Shown: in pieces, positions 7,724 to 14,865 of the stretch
How the letters are laid out: every line of letters begins with the position of its first letter
Position numbering within the stretch: position 1 is the first letter of the stretch
Source: an uncultured Lachnospiraceae bacterium
GTDB lineage: Bacteria > Bacillota > Clostridia > Lachnospirales > Lachnospiraceae
Assembly: GCA_910586615.1 (NCBI GenBank)
Contig: CAJUJP010000037.1
Span: 1-31,478 of the forward strand
Direction: 5' to 3'
Length of the DNA stretch: 31,478 nt
Notes under the pieces: model-generated
What the model saw: only the letters and a program-made list of their open reading frames with translations
Told to the model about the DNA's origin: nothing
The model's database searches: none
Program-made: the position numbers and the translations under genes

Positions 7724-8644
7724 ATGTATGATTTGATTATAATCGGTTCCGGTCCGGCGGGATTGTCGGCGGCAGTGTATGGCAGACGGGCCGGTTTAAA
7801 ACTTCTTATGATAGAAGAAAAGCCTATGAGCGGAGGACAGATTCTGGATACTTATGAGGTGGACAATTATCCGGGACTGCCCGGTATCAACGGTTTTGAC
7901 CTGGGAATGAAGTTCAGGCAGCACGCGGATGCCATGGGCACAGAATATGTGACGGCTAAGGCTGTGGCTATTCATGACCGTGGTGAAGTGAAAGCGGTGG
8001 AGACCGCTGATGGAACAGTTTATGAGGCGCAGGCGCTGATTCTGGCGGCAGGTGCACAACATGCGTCTCTGGGCGCGCCAGGGGAGGCGGAATATAAGGG
8101 TAAAGGTGTTTCTTACTGCGCGACCTGTGACGGAGCATTTTTTAAGGGAAGAGACGTGGCAGTAGTGGGCGGCGGTGACGTGGCGGTGGAAGATGCCATT
8201 TATCTGTCCCGTATGTGCAGAAAAGTGTATCTGATCCACAGACGCGATCAACTGCGGGCGGCAGGAAGCCTGCAGAAAAAACTGCTGGCCTGTGATAATG
8301 TGGAGGTGTTGTGGAACAGGACTGTCTCTTCAATCTTCGGTTCGGATCTGGTGGAGAGCGTGAAGCTGCACCATATGACGGAGAACAGAGAAGAAGACCT
8401 GGCGGTGGAAGGAATTTTTATTGCCGTAGGTATGCATCCGAACACAGGAGCCTTTCATGAAAGTGTAGCCTGTGATGACAAGGGGTATGTGATCGCGGGA
8501 GAAGATTGTGTTACGAAAACACCGGGCATTTTTGCAGCAGGTGACATCCGTACCAAACAAGTGCGGCAGATCATCACCGCGGCGGCAGACGGAGCCTGTG
8601 CAGTCGCCTCCGTGGAAAAATATCTCGTTGAGCGAAGCATGTAA
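7724..8644 (+). CDS. trxB: Thioredoxin reductase (TrxB-like)
   Basis: A 306-residue flavoenzyme of the thioredoxin-reductase family, reducing a CxxC partner protein with NAD(P)H through FAD. Visible motifs in order: FAD-binding GSGPAGLSAA at 8-17, redox centre CATC at 132-135, second dinucleotide fold VVGGGDVAVEDA near 147-158, HRRDQLRA (the HRRxxxR motif of NADPH-using enzymes), and the FAD-contacting GIFAAGDIR near the C-terminus. I chose the internal ATG because AGAGGAG (7711-7717) lies seven bases ahead and the protein then begins at the first beta strand. No thioredoxin gene is adjacent, so the partner (thioredoxin or a glutaredoxin-like protein) is elsewhere. Monocistronic by its flanks. 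Confidence 0.9.
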   Translation: MYDLIIIGSGPAGLSAAVYGRRAGLKLLMIEEKPMSGGQILDTYEVDNYPGLPGINGFDLGMKFRQHADAMGTEYVTAKAVAIHDRGEVKAVETADGTVYEAQALILAAGAQHASLGAPGEAEYKGKGVSYCATCDGAFFKGRDVAVVGGGDVAVEDAIYLSRMCRKVYLIHRRDQLRAAGSLQKKLLACDNVEVLWNRTVSSIFGSDLVESVKLHHMTENREEDLAVEGIFIAVGMHPNTGAFHESVACDDKGYVIAGEDCVTKTPGIFAAGDIRTKQVRQIITAAADGACAVASVEKYLVERSM

Positions 8645-8654
8645 AAAATACCAT

Positions 8655-8816
8655 CCGGTGGTCCGCGTTCGCGAAGCAAGTCTCATAAAAATTGCCGGTA
8701 AGAGGGCCGGGGTGGCGAAGCAAGTCTCATAAAAACTACCGGTAAGAGGGCCGGGGTGGCGAAGCAAGTCTCATAAAGCTACCGGTAAGCGGGCCGAGTT
8801 CGCGAAGCGAATCTCG
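8655..8816 (+). repeat. 44-bp tandem repeat, about 3.5 copies
   Basis: The block GCGAAGCAAGTCTCATAAA starts at 8671, 8715 and 8759, and a diverged copy GCGAAGCGAATCTCGCAAA at 8802, giving periods of 44, 44 and 43 bp. Each full unit ends in CCGGTAAG followed by AGG or CGG. The array begins just after the trxB stop and ends against a terminator. The last copy forms a good hairpin of the dispersed GCGAAGC family, suggesting the array grew from one such element. Confidence 0.85.
8795..8816 (+). repeat. Dispersed GCGAAGC-type hairpin, copy 2
   Basis: CGAG/CTCG outer pairs and TTCGC/GCGAA inner pairs surround a GAA loop, with one unpaired T. This is the best-paired member of the family and the likely parent of the tandem array just upstream. 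Confidence 0.6.
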
Positions 8817-8817
8817 C

Positions 8818-8845
8818 AAAGATAATTTCGCAGAAATTATCTTTT
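8818..8845 (+). terminator. Terminator after trxB
   Basis: AAAGATAATTTC and GAAATTATCTTT form a perfect 12-bp stem with a GCA loop, followed by TGTT. It is AT-rich with a short T-tail but stands where the trxB transcript should end. Confidence 0.6.
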
Positions 8846-8930
8846 GTTAAAAAGTATGAATTGCTTGTAAAATTGCAAAAAAAGCACAATAAGTTGCGCA
8901 AATGCGCGATTTTAGTAGTATATGCTGTGG

Positions 8931-8959
8931 TTGACAAATGGATGATACAATGCTATATT
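8931..8959 (+). promoter_or_regulatory. Promoter of the NlpC/P60 hydrolase gene
   Basis: TTGACA (8931-8936) and TATATT (8954-8959) are separated by 17 bp. Transcription should begin near 8966, directly at the WalR-type box. Confidence 0.8.
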
Positions 8960-8968
8960 ATATCCAGA

Positions 8969-8985
8969 TGTAACAATTTTGTAAC
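8969..8985 (+). promoter_or_regulatory. WalR (YycF)-type binding box
   Basis: TGTAAC, five bases, TGTAAC is an exact fit to the published WalR consensus TGTWAH-N5-TGTWAH. It lies 10 bp downstream of the -10 box, at about +4 to +20, a position that would favour repression. WalR controls NlpC/P60 and other wall hydrolases in Bacillus and Staphylococcus, which fits the adjacent gene. No walR gene is in the window. Confidence 0.65.
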
Positions 8986-8999
8986 AAATGAGGTAACTT

Positions 9000-10310
9000 A
9001 TGAGAAACAAAAATGTAAAAATAGCAGCATGTACAATGGCAGCAGTTCTTTCTTTTTCAGGCATGGGTCTGGATGTAAACGCAACCGGGAATGTAGGGTC
9101 TGTTCTGCCGTCGTCTGGCATAGATTTTTCACTGCAGGATGAGGAGAAGTCCACAGCCCTTTCCTCTTTGAAAGAAGAATCCGATAAGGAAGCGGCAAAG
9201 AACGAGGAGGCAACCGGAACAAGTATCGGAAGCGTGCAGGTAGGCAGCTTTGCAGATCTGGTAAGCACCGAGGACAAAGTAAGTACTTCTACCAAGAAGA
9301 TCGAAGACACGGTGGTTGTCAGCAAAGGATATACGGAAGACTTGAAGAAGGCAGCGAACATTGAGTTGTCCGAAGAGGAGGAAAGCTTCAAGAATCTGGT
9401 CATCGCACAGGTTAATGACTATGTGAATGTCAGAGATCTTCCCAGTGAGGAAGGTAATATTGTCGGTAAATTATATGATAAATCCGTCGGTAACTATATT
9501 GAAGAGCAGGACGGATGGTATAAGATCAGTTCCGGTTCCGTGGAAGGTTATGTAAAAGGCGAATACTGTGTAACAGGAGATGATGCAGTTGATTACGCGA
9601 AGGAGGTAGGTATCCGTATTGCTACGGTTACAACCGAGACGCTGTTTGTCCGTGAACAGCCCGGACTGGAAGAAGCTATCCTGGGCATGGTTCCCATTGA
9701 GGCTGAACTGATTGTCACGGAAGAGATGGACGGATGGGTGAAGGTTAATATCGAGGAAGGTGACGGCTATGTCTCTACCGATTATGTGATCCTTTCCACC
9801 GAGTTTGTCAAAGCTGAATCCATCGAGGAAGAGAATGCAAGACTTGCCAAAGAAGAGGCGGCAAGAAAAGCAGCGAGAGAAGCCGCAAGCAAGAAGGTGG
9901 CTGAGAACTCTTCATCCTCTGGAAGCAAGAGCGATGGCGGTAAGACATATGAAAGCCCTACCGGAAGTACGGGGGCTGATGTAGTAAAATTTGCGAGACA
10001 GTTTATCGGCAATCCTTATGTATTTGGCGGAACGAGCCTGACAAACGGTGCTGACTGCTCCGGTTTCGTTATGAGTGTATACGCGAACTTCGGTGTGAGC
10101 CTGCCGCACTCTTCGGCAGCAGACAGAAATGTCGGTGCAGCCGTAAACGGATTGGAAAATGCACAGCCGGGTGATCTCATCTGCTATTCCGGACATGTGG
10201 GAATTTACGCTGGTGACGGACGGATCGTTCATGCATCTACATCAAAGACCGGTATTATTGAGTCCAGTGCAACTTATCGTTCTATCCTTTCGATCCGCAG
10301 AATATTCTAA
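9000..10310 (+). CDS. Secreted SH3b-NlpC/P60 peptidoglycan endopeptidase
   Basis: A 436-residue secreted cell-wall hydrolase. Order: signal peptide (about 1-28), acidic low-complexity region, two bacterial SH3 domains (about 136-192 and 207-265) for wall binding, a charged Ala/Glu/Lys helical linker (about 275-300), a Ser/Gly spacer, and a C-terminal NlpC/P60 domain from about 325. The catalytic Cys is in ADCSGF (Cys353), with His399 in GHVGIY and His411 in IVHAST, so the triad appears complete. It should cut stem peptides, typically the gamma-D-Glu to diamino acid bond. The gene stands alone between a terminator and its own terminator. Its start is preceded by a weak GAGG. A WalR-type box at its promoter ties it to wall homeostasis. 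Confidence 0.93.
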   Translation: MRNKNVKIAACTMAAVLSFSGMGLDVNATGNVGSVLPSSGIDFSLQDEEKSTALSSLKEESDKEAAKNEEATGTSIGSVQVGSFADLVSTEDKVSTSTKKIEDTVVVSKGYTEDLKKAANIELSEEEESFKNLVIAQVNDYVNVRDLPSEEGNIVGKLYDKSVGNYIEEQDGWYKISSGSVEGYVKGEYCVTGDDAVDYAKEVGIRIATVTTETLFVREQPGLEEAILGMVPIEAELIVTEEMDGWVKVNIEEGDGYVSTDYVILSTEFVKAESIEEENARLAKEEAARKAAREAASKKVAENSSSSGSKSDGGKTYESPTGSTGADVVKFARQFIGNPYVFGGTSLTNGADCSGFVMSVYANFGVSLPHSSAADRNVGAAVNGLENAQPGDLICYSGHVGIYAGDGRIVHASTSKTGIIESSATYRSILSIRRIF

Positions 10311-10430
10311 CAAAAAGCAGATCTGTCAATAACAGGTGGTACTGAAAGACTTAAAGCAATATGGTATTATGTTTATAACAGATGTAATTGACAAAAAGTA
10401 CTCAGAATAACAAGCGATATGTGAATAGAG

Positions 10431-10458
10431 AAGGCATCTGGGAAACCGGATGCCTTTT
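10431..10458 (+). terminator. Terminator of the NlpC/P60 gene
   Basis: AAGGCATC/GATGCCTT extended by TGG/CCG gives an 11-bp stem closed by a GAAA tetraloop, followed by TT. It lies about 120 bases after the stop codon. Confidence 0.85.
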
Positions 10459-10577
10459 ACTGTGTGCAATTTTAGGCTAATATATTGTTAAAAATGGCGC
10501 TTGCATTTATGGTGATTTGTGTATTTTATACAATAAAAGAAAAAATGCATGTTTTATCTGCCTGATAAAAATATGAG

Positions 10578-10649
10578 TTATCCACAATGAGAAAGTGTCC
10601 ATTTTAGCGTAAAATGAACTTATACACGGAATTATCCACATTATCCACA
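10578..10649 (+). promoter_or_regulatory. DnaA-box cluster
   Basis: Three exact copies of the DnaA box TTATCCACA occur on the plus strand at 10578-10586, 10632-10640 and 10641-10649; the last two abut. A near match, TTATACACG, is at 10620-10628. AT-rich DNA lies to the left. The 538-base gap between the NlpC/P60 gene and hpf otherwise holds a terminator and a promoter. There is no dnaA or dnaN gene nearby, so this is more likely a DnaA-binding regulatory or titration cluster than the chromosomal origin. Confidence 0.75.
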
Positions 10650-10801
10650 TGTTTTTCGGAAATGGACAGGCCGGATTTATGGTAACTGAACGAACGAACG
10701 TTTTGTGAAGTTGTCATGAAAAAGCAAAAGACGATCAGGAATTTCCGAAATGTACTTGACTTTTAAGATGTCAAAAAAGATGAAACAAGCATTATGAATT
10801 G

Positions 10802-10831
10802 TTGCAAAAAGTAGGACAAATATGCTATAAT
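10802..10831 (+). promoter_or_regulatory. Promoter of hpf
   Basis: TTGCAA (10802-10807) and a perfect TATAAT (10826-10831) are 18 bp apart, about 30 bases ahead of the hpf start. A further TTGACT lies upstream near 10756. Confidence 0.65.
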
Positions 10832-10866
10832 GACTATACAATAATCCAATGGAAGGGATGAGTGAT

Positions 10867-11394
10867 ATGAAATTTATAATTATTGGGAAAAATATTGAAG
10901 TAACAGAGGGTTTACGCGCAGCAGTAGAAGACAAGATCGGTAAGCTGGAGAAATATTTTACCGAGGAGACAGAAGTACATGTTACTTTGAGTGTTGAGAA
11001 AGACAGACAGAAGATAGAAGTAACGATTCCGATGAAAGGCAATATCATTCGTTCTGAGCAGGTCAGCAGCGATATGTATGTGTCTATCGATCTGGTGGAG
11101 GAGATCATTGAACGGCAGCTTAAGAAATACAAGAGGAAGCTGATCGATAAGAAGCAGGCGTCATCTTTCTTCAAACAGGAATTTATAGAGAAGGATTATA
11201 TGGATGAGGAGGAAGTACAGATCATCCGGACCAAGAAATTTGATATTAAACCCATGTATCCGGAAGATGCCTGCGTACAGATGGAGCTTCTCGGCCACAG
11301 CTTTTTCGTATTCTGCAATGCGGAGACGGATCAGGTCAATGTAGTCTATAAGAGAAAGGGGAATACTTACGGTCTGATCGAGCCGGAGGACTAA
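10867..11394 (+). CDS. hpf: Long-form ribosome hibernation promoting factor
   Basis: A 175-residue long HPF. The N-terminal RaiA/YfiA domain (about 1-100, beginning MKFIIIGKNIEVTEGLR) binds the 30S decoding region. A linker rich in Lys/Arg leads to the C-terminal dimerisation domain (about 118-175, with FDIKPMYPEDACVQMELLGH and ending YGLIEPED), which joins two 70S ribosomes into inactive 100S particles in slow growth. I chose the ATG at 10867, nine bases after GGAAGGG; an upstream in-frame ATG would add six residues lying inside that site. Single gene. The unusual part is the DnaA-box cluster upstream. Confidence 0.95.
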   Translation: MKFIIIGKNIEVTEGLRAAVEDKIGKLEKYFTEETEVHVTLSVEKDRQKIEVTIPMKGNIIRSEQVSSDMYVSIDLVEEIIERQLKKYKRKLIDKKQASSFFKQEFIEKDYMDEEEVQIIRTKKFDIKPMYPEDACVQMELLGHSFFVFCNAETDQVNVVYKRKGNTYGLIEPED

Positions 11395-11420
11395 GGGACC
11401 CAAAAATACGGGAAATATTA

Positions 11421-11450
11421 CATCGCCCTGTCAGAAGTGACAGGGTGATG
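11421..11450 (+). terminator. Strong hairpin after hpf
   Basis: CATCGCCCTGTCA and TGACAGGGTGATG form a 13-bp stem (one G-T pair) with a GAAG loop, 26 bases after the stop. The tail TTGTGT is poor in T, so it may stabilise or partly terminate the message. Confidence 0.55.
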
Positions 11451-11515
11451 TTGTGTAAGGATGTGTCAAATTTCGTAATCTGATAAAAGATATCTCTGTG
11501 TATCTGCCAGAGAGC

Positions 11516-11547
11516 CTGAGGAGGAGGCTTGCGTAGCGCATTCTCAG
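11516..11547 (+). repeat. Dispersed GCGAAGC-type hairpin, copy 3 (diverged)
   Basis: CTGAG/CTCAG outer arms enclose TGCG-TAG-CGCA; the 3' part GCATTCTCAG resembles GCGAATCTCG of the other copies. It lies 30 bases ahead of the polytopic membrane protein gene. Confidence 0.35.
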
Positions 11548-11577
11548 AAAACTTAAGATGTGAGGAAATAAAATGTT

Positions 11578-13581
11578 ATGATGGGGTTCACAATGCTTTT
11601 GCAGTTTAGCGCTGCATTTATTTGTATTTTGTGTCTTGCCTGGTACTTCCGGGTGGAACTGGTGGAGGCTGTACCGGTGTTTGTCTGCGGTCTGGTGCTG
11701 GTGCTTTATGTGCTTGCCATGGTACATCATTTATCCTGGATTGACGGCATAGAGGTGATTTCTGTACTTGCTTTTGCAGTCTGGCTGGCCGGAAGAGGCA
11801 GGGAAGAACGTAAGGACTTCGGAAACGTATGTGTGAAAAAAATGATGTGTGCGTCCTTTGTGACGGCGGTTTTGTTACTGATTTTCGTGGCCGTATGCAC
11901 ATCGGGCAAAGTGGTGAGCTGGTGGGATGACATCAACTTCTGGGCGGCAGATGTGAAATCTCTTTATTTTCTGGACGGTTTTGCCGGTAAGTATGGCAAT
12001 GTGGCGCCGGAATTCGGGGATTATCCGCCGGGAGGGCAGCTTTTTAAATGGTGGTTTCTGCATCTGGATCCGCATGTTTTCCGAGAAGGTCTGGCTTTTG
12101 CGGGATATTATGTGATGAACCTGTCGTTCATGCTTCCGCTGCTGAAACGGCTGAAGGGGTGGAACGTGCCTGCCATGGTGATGATGGCGGCGGCTCTGTG
12201 GTTTTTGCCCGGTATAGCGGAAGTCTACGGCTACGACGGCTTTTGTGCCGATCTGACCATGGCATGTATTTACGGCGGATTTTTGCTGGCAGTGACTGAG
12301 CGGGGCGCAAAAATAGAATCCAGAGAAACAGCGAAATGTTCCGTGGCATCGGGTCAGCAGAGAGCATGTTGTCAGGCGGGATACGAAGGAACGGGTTTCT
12401 ATTATACAAGGCTTGCGCTTTATCTGGGTGTGCTGGTGCTGGTAAAATCCATAGGTTTTGTATGGGCGCTGTTTGGACTGGTTTTTCTTTTTCTGTATGA
12501 GCGTGGAGAACGCCGGACTGTCAAGGCTTTCTGCGGGATTGCGGCAGTACCGGTGCTTACCGGCGGAAGCTGGATGCTGTTTTGCCTGCTGATGCGCCGG
12601 GTGACGAAGACCACGGCCACGGCGGTGAAGTATATGACTACAGATGAGTATGGGATCTCCGGCTATACGGGTGAATTTGCAGAGGCATTTCTCAAGGCGT
12701 TTGTAAGTTCGCCGCTGCATAAGGAAAAGAGCATCGGGATTGACCTGACACCGTTGGGATTGTATTTGTGCATCTGCATCATCGTGGTACTTTTTTACTG
12801 CATCGGAAGTTCGCGGGGCGGATCGCTTATGCCCCGGCGGGAAGGACGTATCATATTATGGTTCAGTGTGGTCAGCGGTGCACTTTTTTACGGTGTAATC
12901 TTTCTGGCGCATGTTACGATTTTTGCCACGGAGACACAGTATCTGGAAGCTTCCGGCATGATTTCATCCATTGAGCGGTACGGAGCCCCTTTTACTGTGG
13001 GAACGCTGCTGTTTCTGGGCGGGGTCTGGCTGGAACGGGGAGAGATGCTTTTTCACAGGGGAGGCGGAGAAGAAAAACCAGCTTTTTTAAAGAAATACGG
13101 GGTCTATCTCTGTTTTATCCTTTTTGTGGCATTGACAGCCGGTTACCGGGTTGGGTATCATGGTCTCATCGGTTACCGGAATACGGTGGAAGAGAAGCTG
13201 TCGGAGCGGGCGGACATGATCGGAGAGGATGAAGCGCAGTTTCTGGATGCGGTCCGGGTTCTTGGAAAGGACAACAGCACGCGGGTGTGCTATATCAGAA
13301 GAGGTGATGTGCCGCGGTGGGTCAACAACAGCTATACGGCTTATGAGGCGTCGCCAGTGTCGGTGGTGTTTAGAAGTGTGAATCTGGGGGATGCACCGAC
13401 GGACTGGATGGTGCAGGAGATACGGGCTTCCCATGCCGGGTATCTTTATGTGGAGGAGACGGAGGCAGATGCAGGCGCTGTGTTTGATGAGATCACGGCG
13501 GGCGGTGCTTTTCAGTGCGGGGTGCTGTACCACATCCGGGATGATGGTGTTAAAATGGAACTGACGGATGTGTCACAATAG
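11578..13581 (+). CDS. Polytopic membrane protein, probable GT-C glycosyltransferase
   Basis: A 667-residue membrane protein with about ten or more hydrophobic segments and a soluble C-terminal part (from about 540). After the third hydrophobic segment comes an outward loop with WWDDINFWAADVKSLYF; Asp117-Asp118 is in the place of the catalytic acidic pair in GT-C enzymes that use polyprenyl-phosphate sugars. The next gene makes and flips such a donor, so this protein would add the sugar to a wall or surface polymer outside the membrane. The start is uncertain: ATGATG at 11578 follows GAGG at 12 bases, while ATG at 11593 has GGGG closer. No closer family is recognised. Confidence 0.65.
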   Translation: MMGFTMLLQFSAAFICILCLAWYFRVELVEAVPVFVCGLVLVLYVLAMVHHLSWIDGIEVISVLAFAVWLAGRGREERKDFGNVCVKKMMCASFVTAVLLLIFVAVCTSGKVVSWWDDINFWAADVKSLYFLDGFAGKYGNVAPEFGDYPPGGQLFKWWFLHLDPHVFREGLAFAGYYVMNLSFMLPLLKRLKGWNVPAMVMMAAALWFLPGIAEVYGYDGFCADLTMACIYGGFLLAVTERGAKIESRETAKCSVASGQQRACCQAGYEGTGFYYTRLALYLGVLVLVKSIGFVWALFGLVFLFLYERGERRTVKAFCGIAAVPVLTGGSWMLFCLLMRRVTKTTATAVKYMTTDEYGISGYTGEFAEAFLKAFVSSPLHKEKSIGIDLTPLGLYLCICIIVVLFYCIGSSRGGSLMPRREGRIILWFSVVSGALFYGVIFLAHVTIFATETQYLEASGMISSIERYGAPFTVGTLLFLGGVWLERGEMLFHRGGGEEKPAFLKKYGVYLCFILFVALTAGYRVGYHGLIGYRNTVEEKLSERADMIGEDEAQFLDAVRVLGKDNSTRVCYIRRGDVPRWVNNSYTAYEASPVSVVFRSVNLGDAPTDWMVQEIRASHAGYLYVEETEADAGAVFDEITAGGAFQCGVLYHIRDDGVKMELTDVSQ

Positions 13582-13669
13582 GATGCACAGACTGGAAGAA
13601 AAACCAATGATTCGGGTGAGGATGGTTGGTCGGAACAATCATTTTCAGGGGAACAGAAAGGGACATTGC

Positions 13670-14743
13670 ATGTCTTCATATTATGAGATACCGGTTATCA
13701 TACCAGCTTATGAACCGGATGAAAAATTAATCGCGCTGCTCCATGCACTGCAGGAGACGGGGATCCGTCATGTGGTCGTGGTGGATGACGGCAGCGGGGA
13801 GCAGTATGAGCCGCTTTTTGCACAGGCAGAAGAGATGGAGAACTGTGTCGTGCTGCATCATGCCGTGAATCTGGGCAAGGGCAGGGCGCTTAAGACAGCG
13901 TTCAATCATTGTCTGAGGATGTACGGTGATGCTGCGGGGTGTGTGACTGCGGATTCTGACGGACAGCACAGGCCCGCGGATATACTGGCCTGTGCCCGCG
14001 GACTGTGGGAAAACCCGGAGAAGCTGATTCTGGGATGCCGGGATTTCGATGCACCTTCCGTTCCGGCCAGATCTTCTTTCGGTAACAAATGTACAAGAAA
14101 GGTGTTCCGGTATCTTCTGGGACTTGACGTTTCGGATACCCAGACCGGACTGCGCGGGATTCCTTCTTTTTTCATGAAAGAACTGATGCAGGTAAAAGGA
14201 GAGCGGTTTGAGTATGAGACGAACATGCTGATTGAGACGAAGAATATGAGCATCCCGGTTATGGAAGTGCCTGTGGAGACCGTCTATATCGAGGAAAACA
14301 GGACAAGCCATTTCAATCCGGTGAAAGATTCCGTGCGGATTTATCTGGTGTTTGGAAAGTTTCTTTTTTCCTCACTCTCATCAAGTCTGATGGATCTGCT
14401 GCTTTTTCATATATTCTGTATGATGTTTGCACCGATTGAAAACATAGTAGACGGAATCCCGTACATTGTGGCGGCTACTGTGTGTGCGCGGGTGATCTCT
14501 GCGGTATACAATTTTCTGCTCAACTACCGGGTGGTGTTTAAGAGCAAGGGGAATCTGGCGGTCACGGCGGGGAAATATTTTCTGCTGGCGGTGTGCCAGA
14601 TGCTTTGCAGTGCTTTTCTGGTCAACGCCTTGTACGGCGTGACCGGCGGTATGGAAGTGCTTGTCAAGATGCCGGTGGATATGCTGCTGTTTTTCCTGAG
14701 CTTTGTGATTCAGAGGGAGTTTGTGTACCAGCGTAAAGGTTGA
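13670..14743 (+). CDS. GT2 polyprenyl-phosphate glycosyltransferase fused to GtrA flippase-like domain
   Basis: A 357-residue two-domain protein. Residues 1-220 are a DPM1/GtrB-like family 2 glycosyltransferase: VIIPAYEP at 9-16, VVDDGSG at 38-43, the metal-binding DSD at 95-97 followed by GQH, and QTGLRG at 158-163. Residues about 225-357 are a four-helix GtrA domain, thought to move polyprenyl-phosphate sugars across the membrane. Together they supply the lipid-linked sugar used by the GT-C-like protein encoded just upstream. The start at 13670 has AAGGG seven bases ahead and opens directly before the first strand; a longer frame adds 34 residues overlapping the upstream gene. Adjacent and co-oriented, 88 bases after the previous stop. 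Confidence 0.88.
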   Translation: MSSYYEIPVIIPAYEPDEKLIALLHALQETGIRHVVVVDDGSGEQYEPLFAQAEEMENCVVLHHAVNLGKGRALKTAFNHCLRMYGDAAGCVTADSDGQHRPADILACARGLWENPEKLILGCRDFDAPSVPARSSFGNKCTRKVFRYLLGLDVSDTQTGLRGIPSFFMKELMQVKGERFEYETNMLIETKNMSIPVMEVPVETVYIEENRTSHFNPVKDSVRIYLVFGKFLFSSLSSSLMDLLLFHIFCMMFAPIENIVDGIPYIVAATVCARVISAVYNFLLNYRVVFKSKGNLAVTAGKYFLLAVCQMLCSAFLVNALYGVTGGMEVLVKMPVDMLLFFLSFVIQREFVYQRKG

Positions 14744-14793
14744 GGTGCGTGCCGTTTTATGGAAAAAAGAAAATAAGTGTAATGATGCGAAAA

Positions 14794-14825
14794 CCTGCGG
14801 GCTGACATAACCCGCAGGCTTTTTT
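14794..14825 (+). terminator. Terminator of the glycosyltransferase pair
   Basis: CCTGCGGG and CCCGCAGG form a perfect 8-bp GC-rich stem with a 9-base loop, followed by CTTTTTT. It lies about 50 bases after the GT2-GtrA stop. Confidence 0.9.
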
Positions 14826-14865
14826 CATATACATAACCATAAATCTGCCCGCAGGATCATGGGGC

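Noticed and set aside
8655..8816. CRISPR array or coding repeat beside trxB
   Set aside because: The 44-bp units are contiguous and have stops in all frames, with no spacers.
10578..10649. Chromosomal origin of replication
   Set aside because: The DnaA boxes are real, but dnaA, dnaN, recF or gyrB are not nearby and the boxes are few. Kept as a DnaA-box cluster instead.
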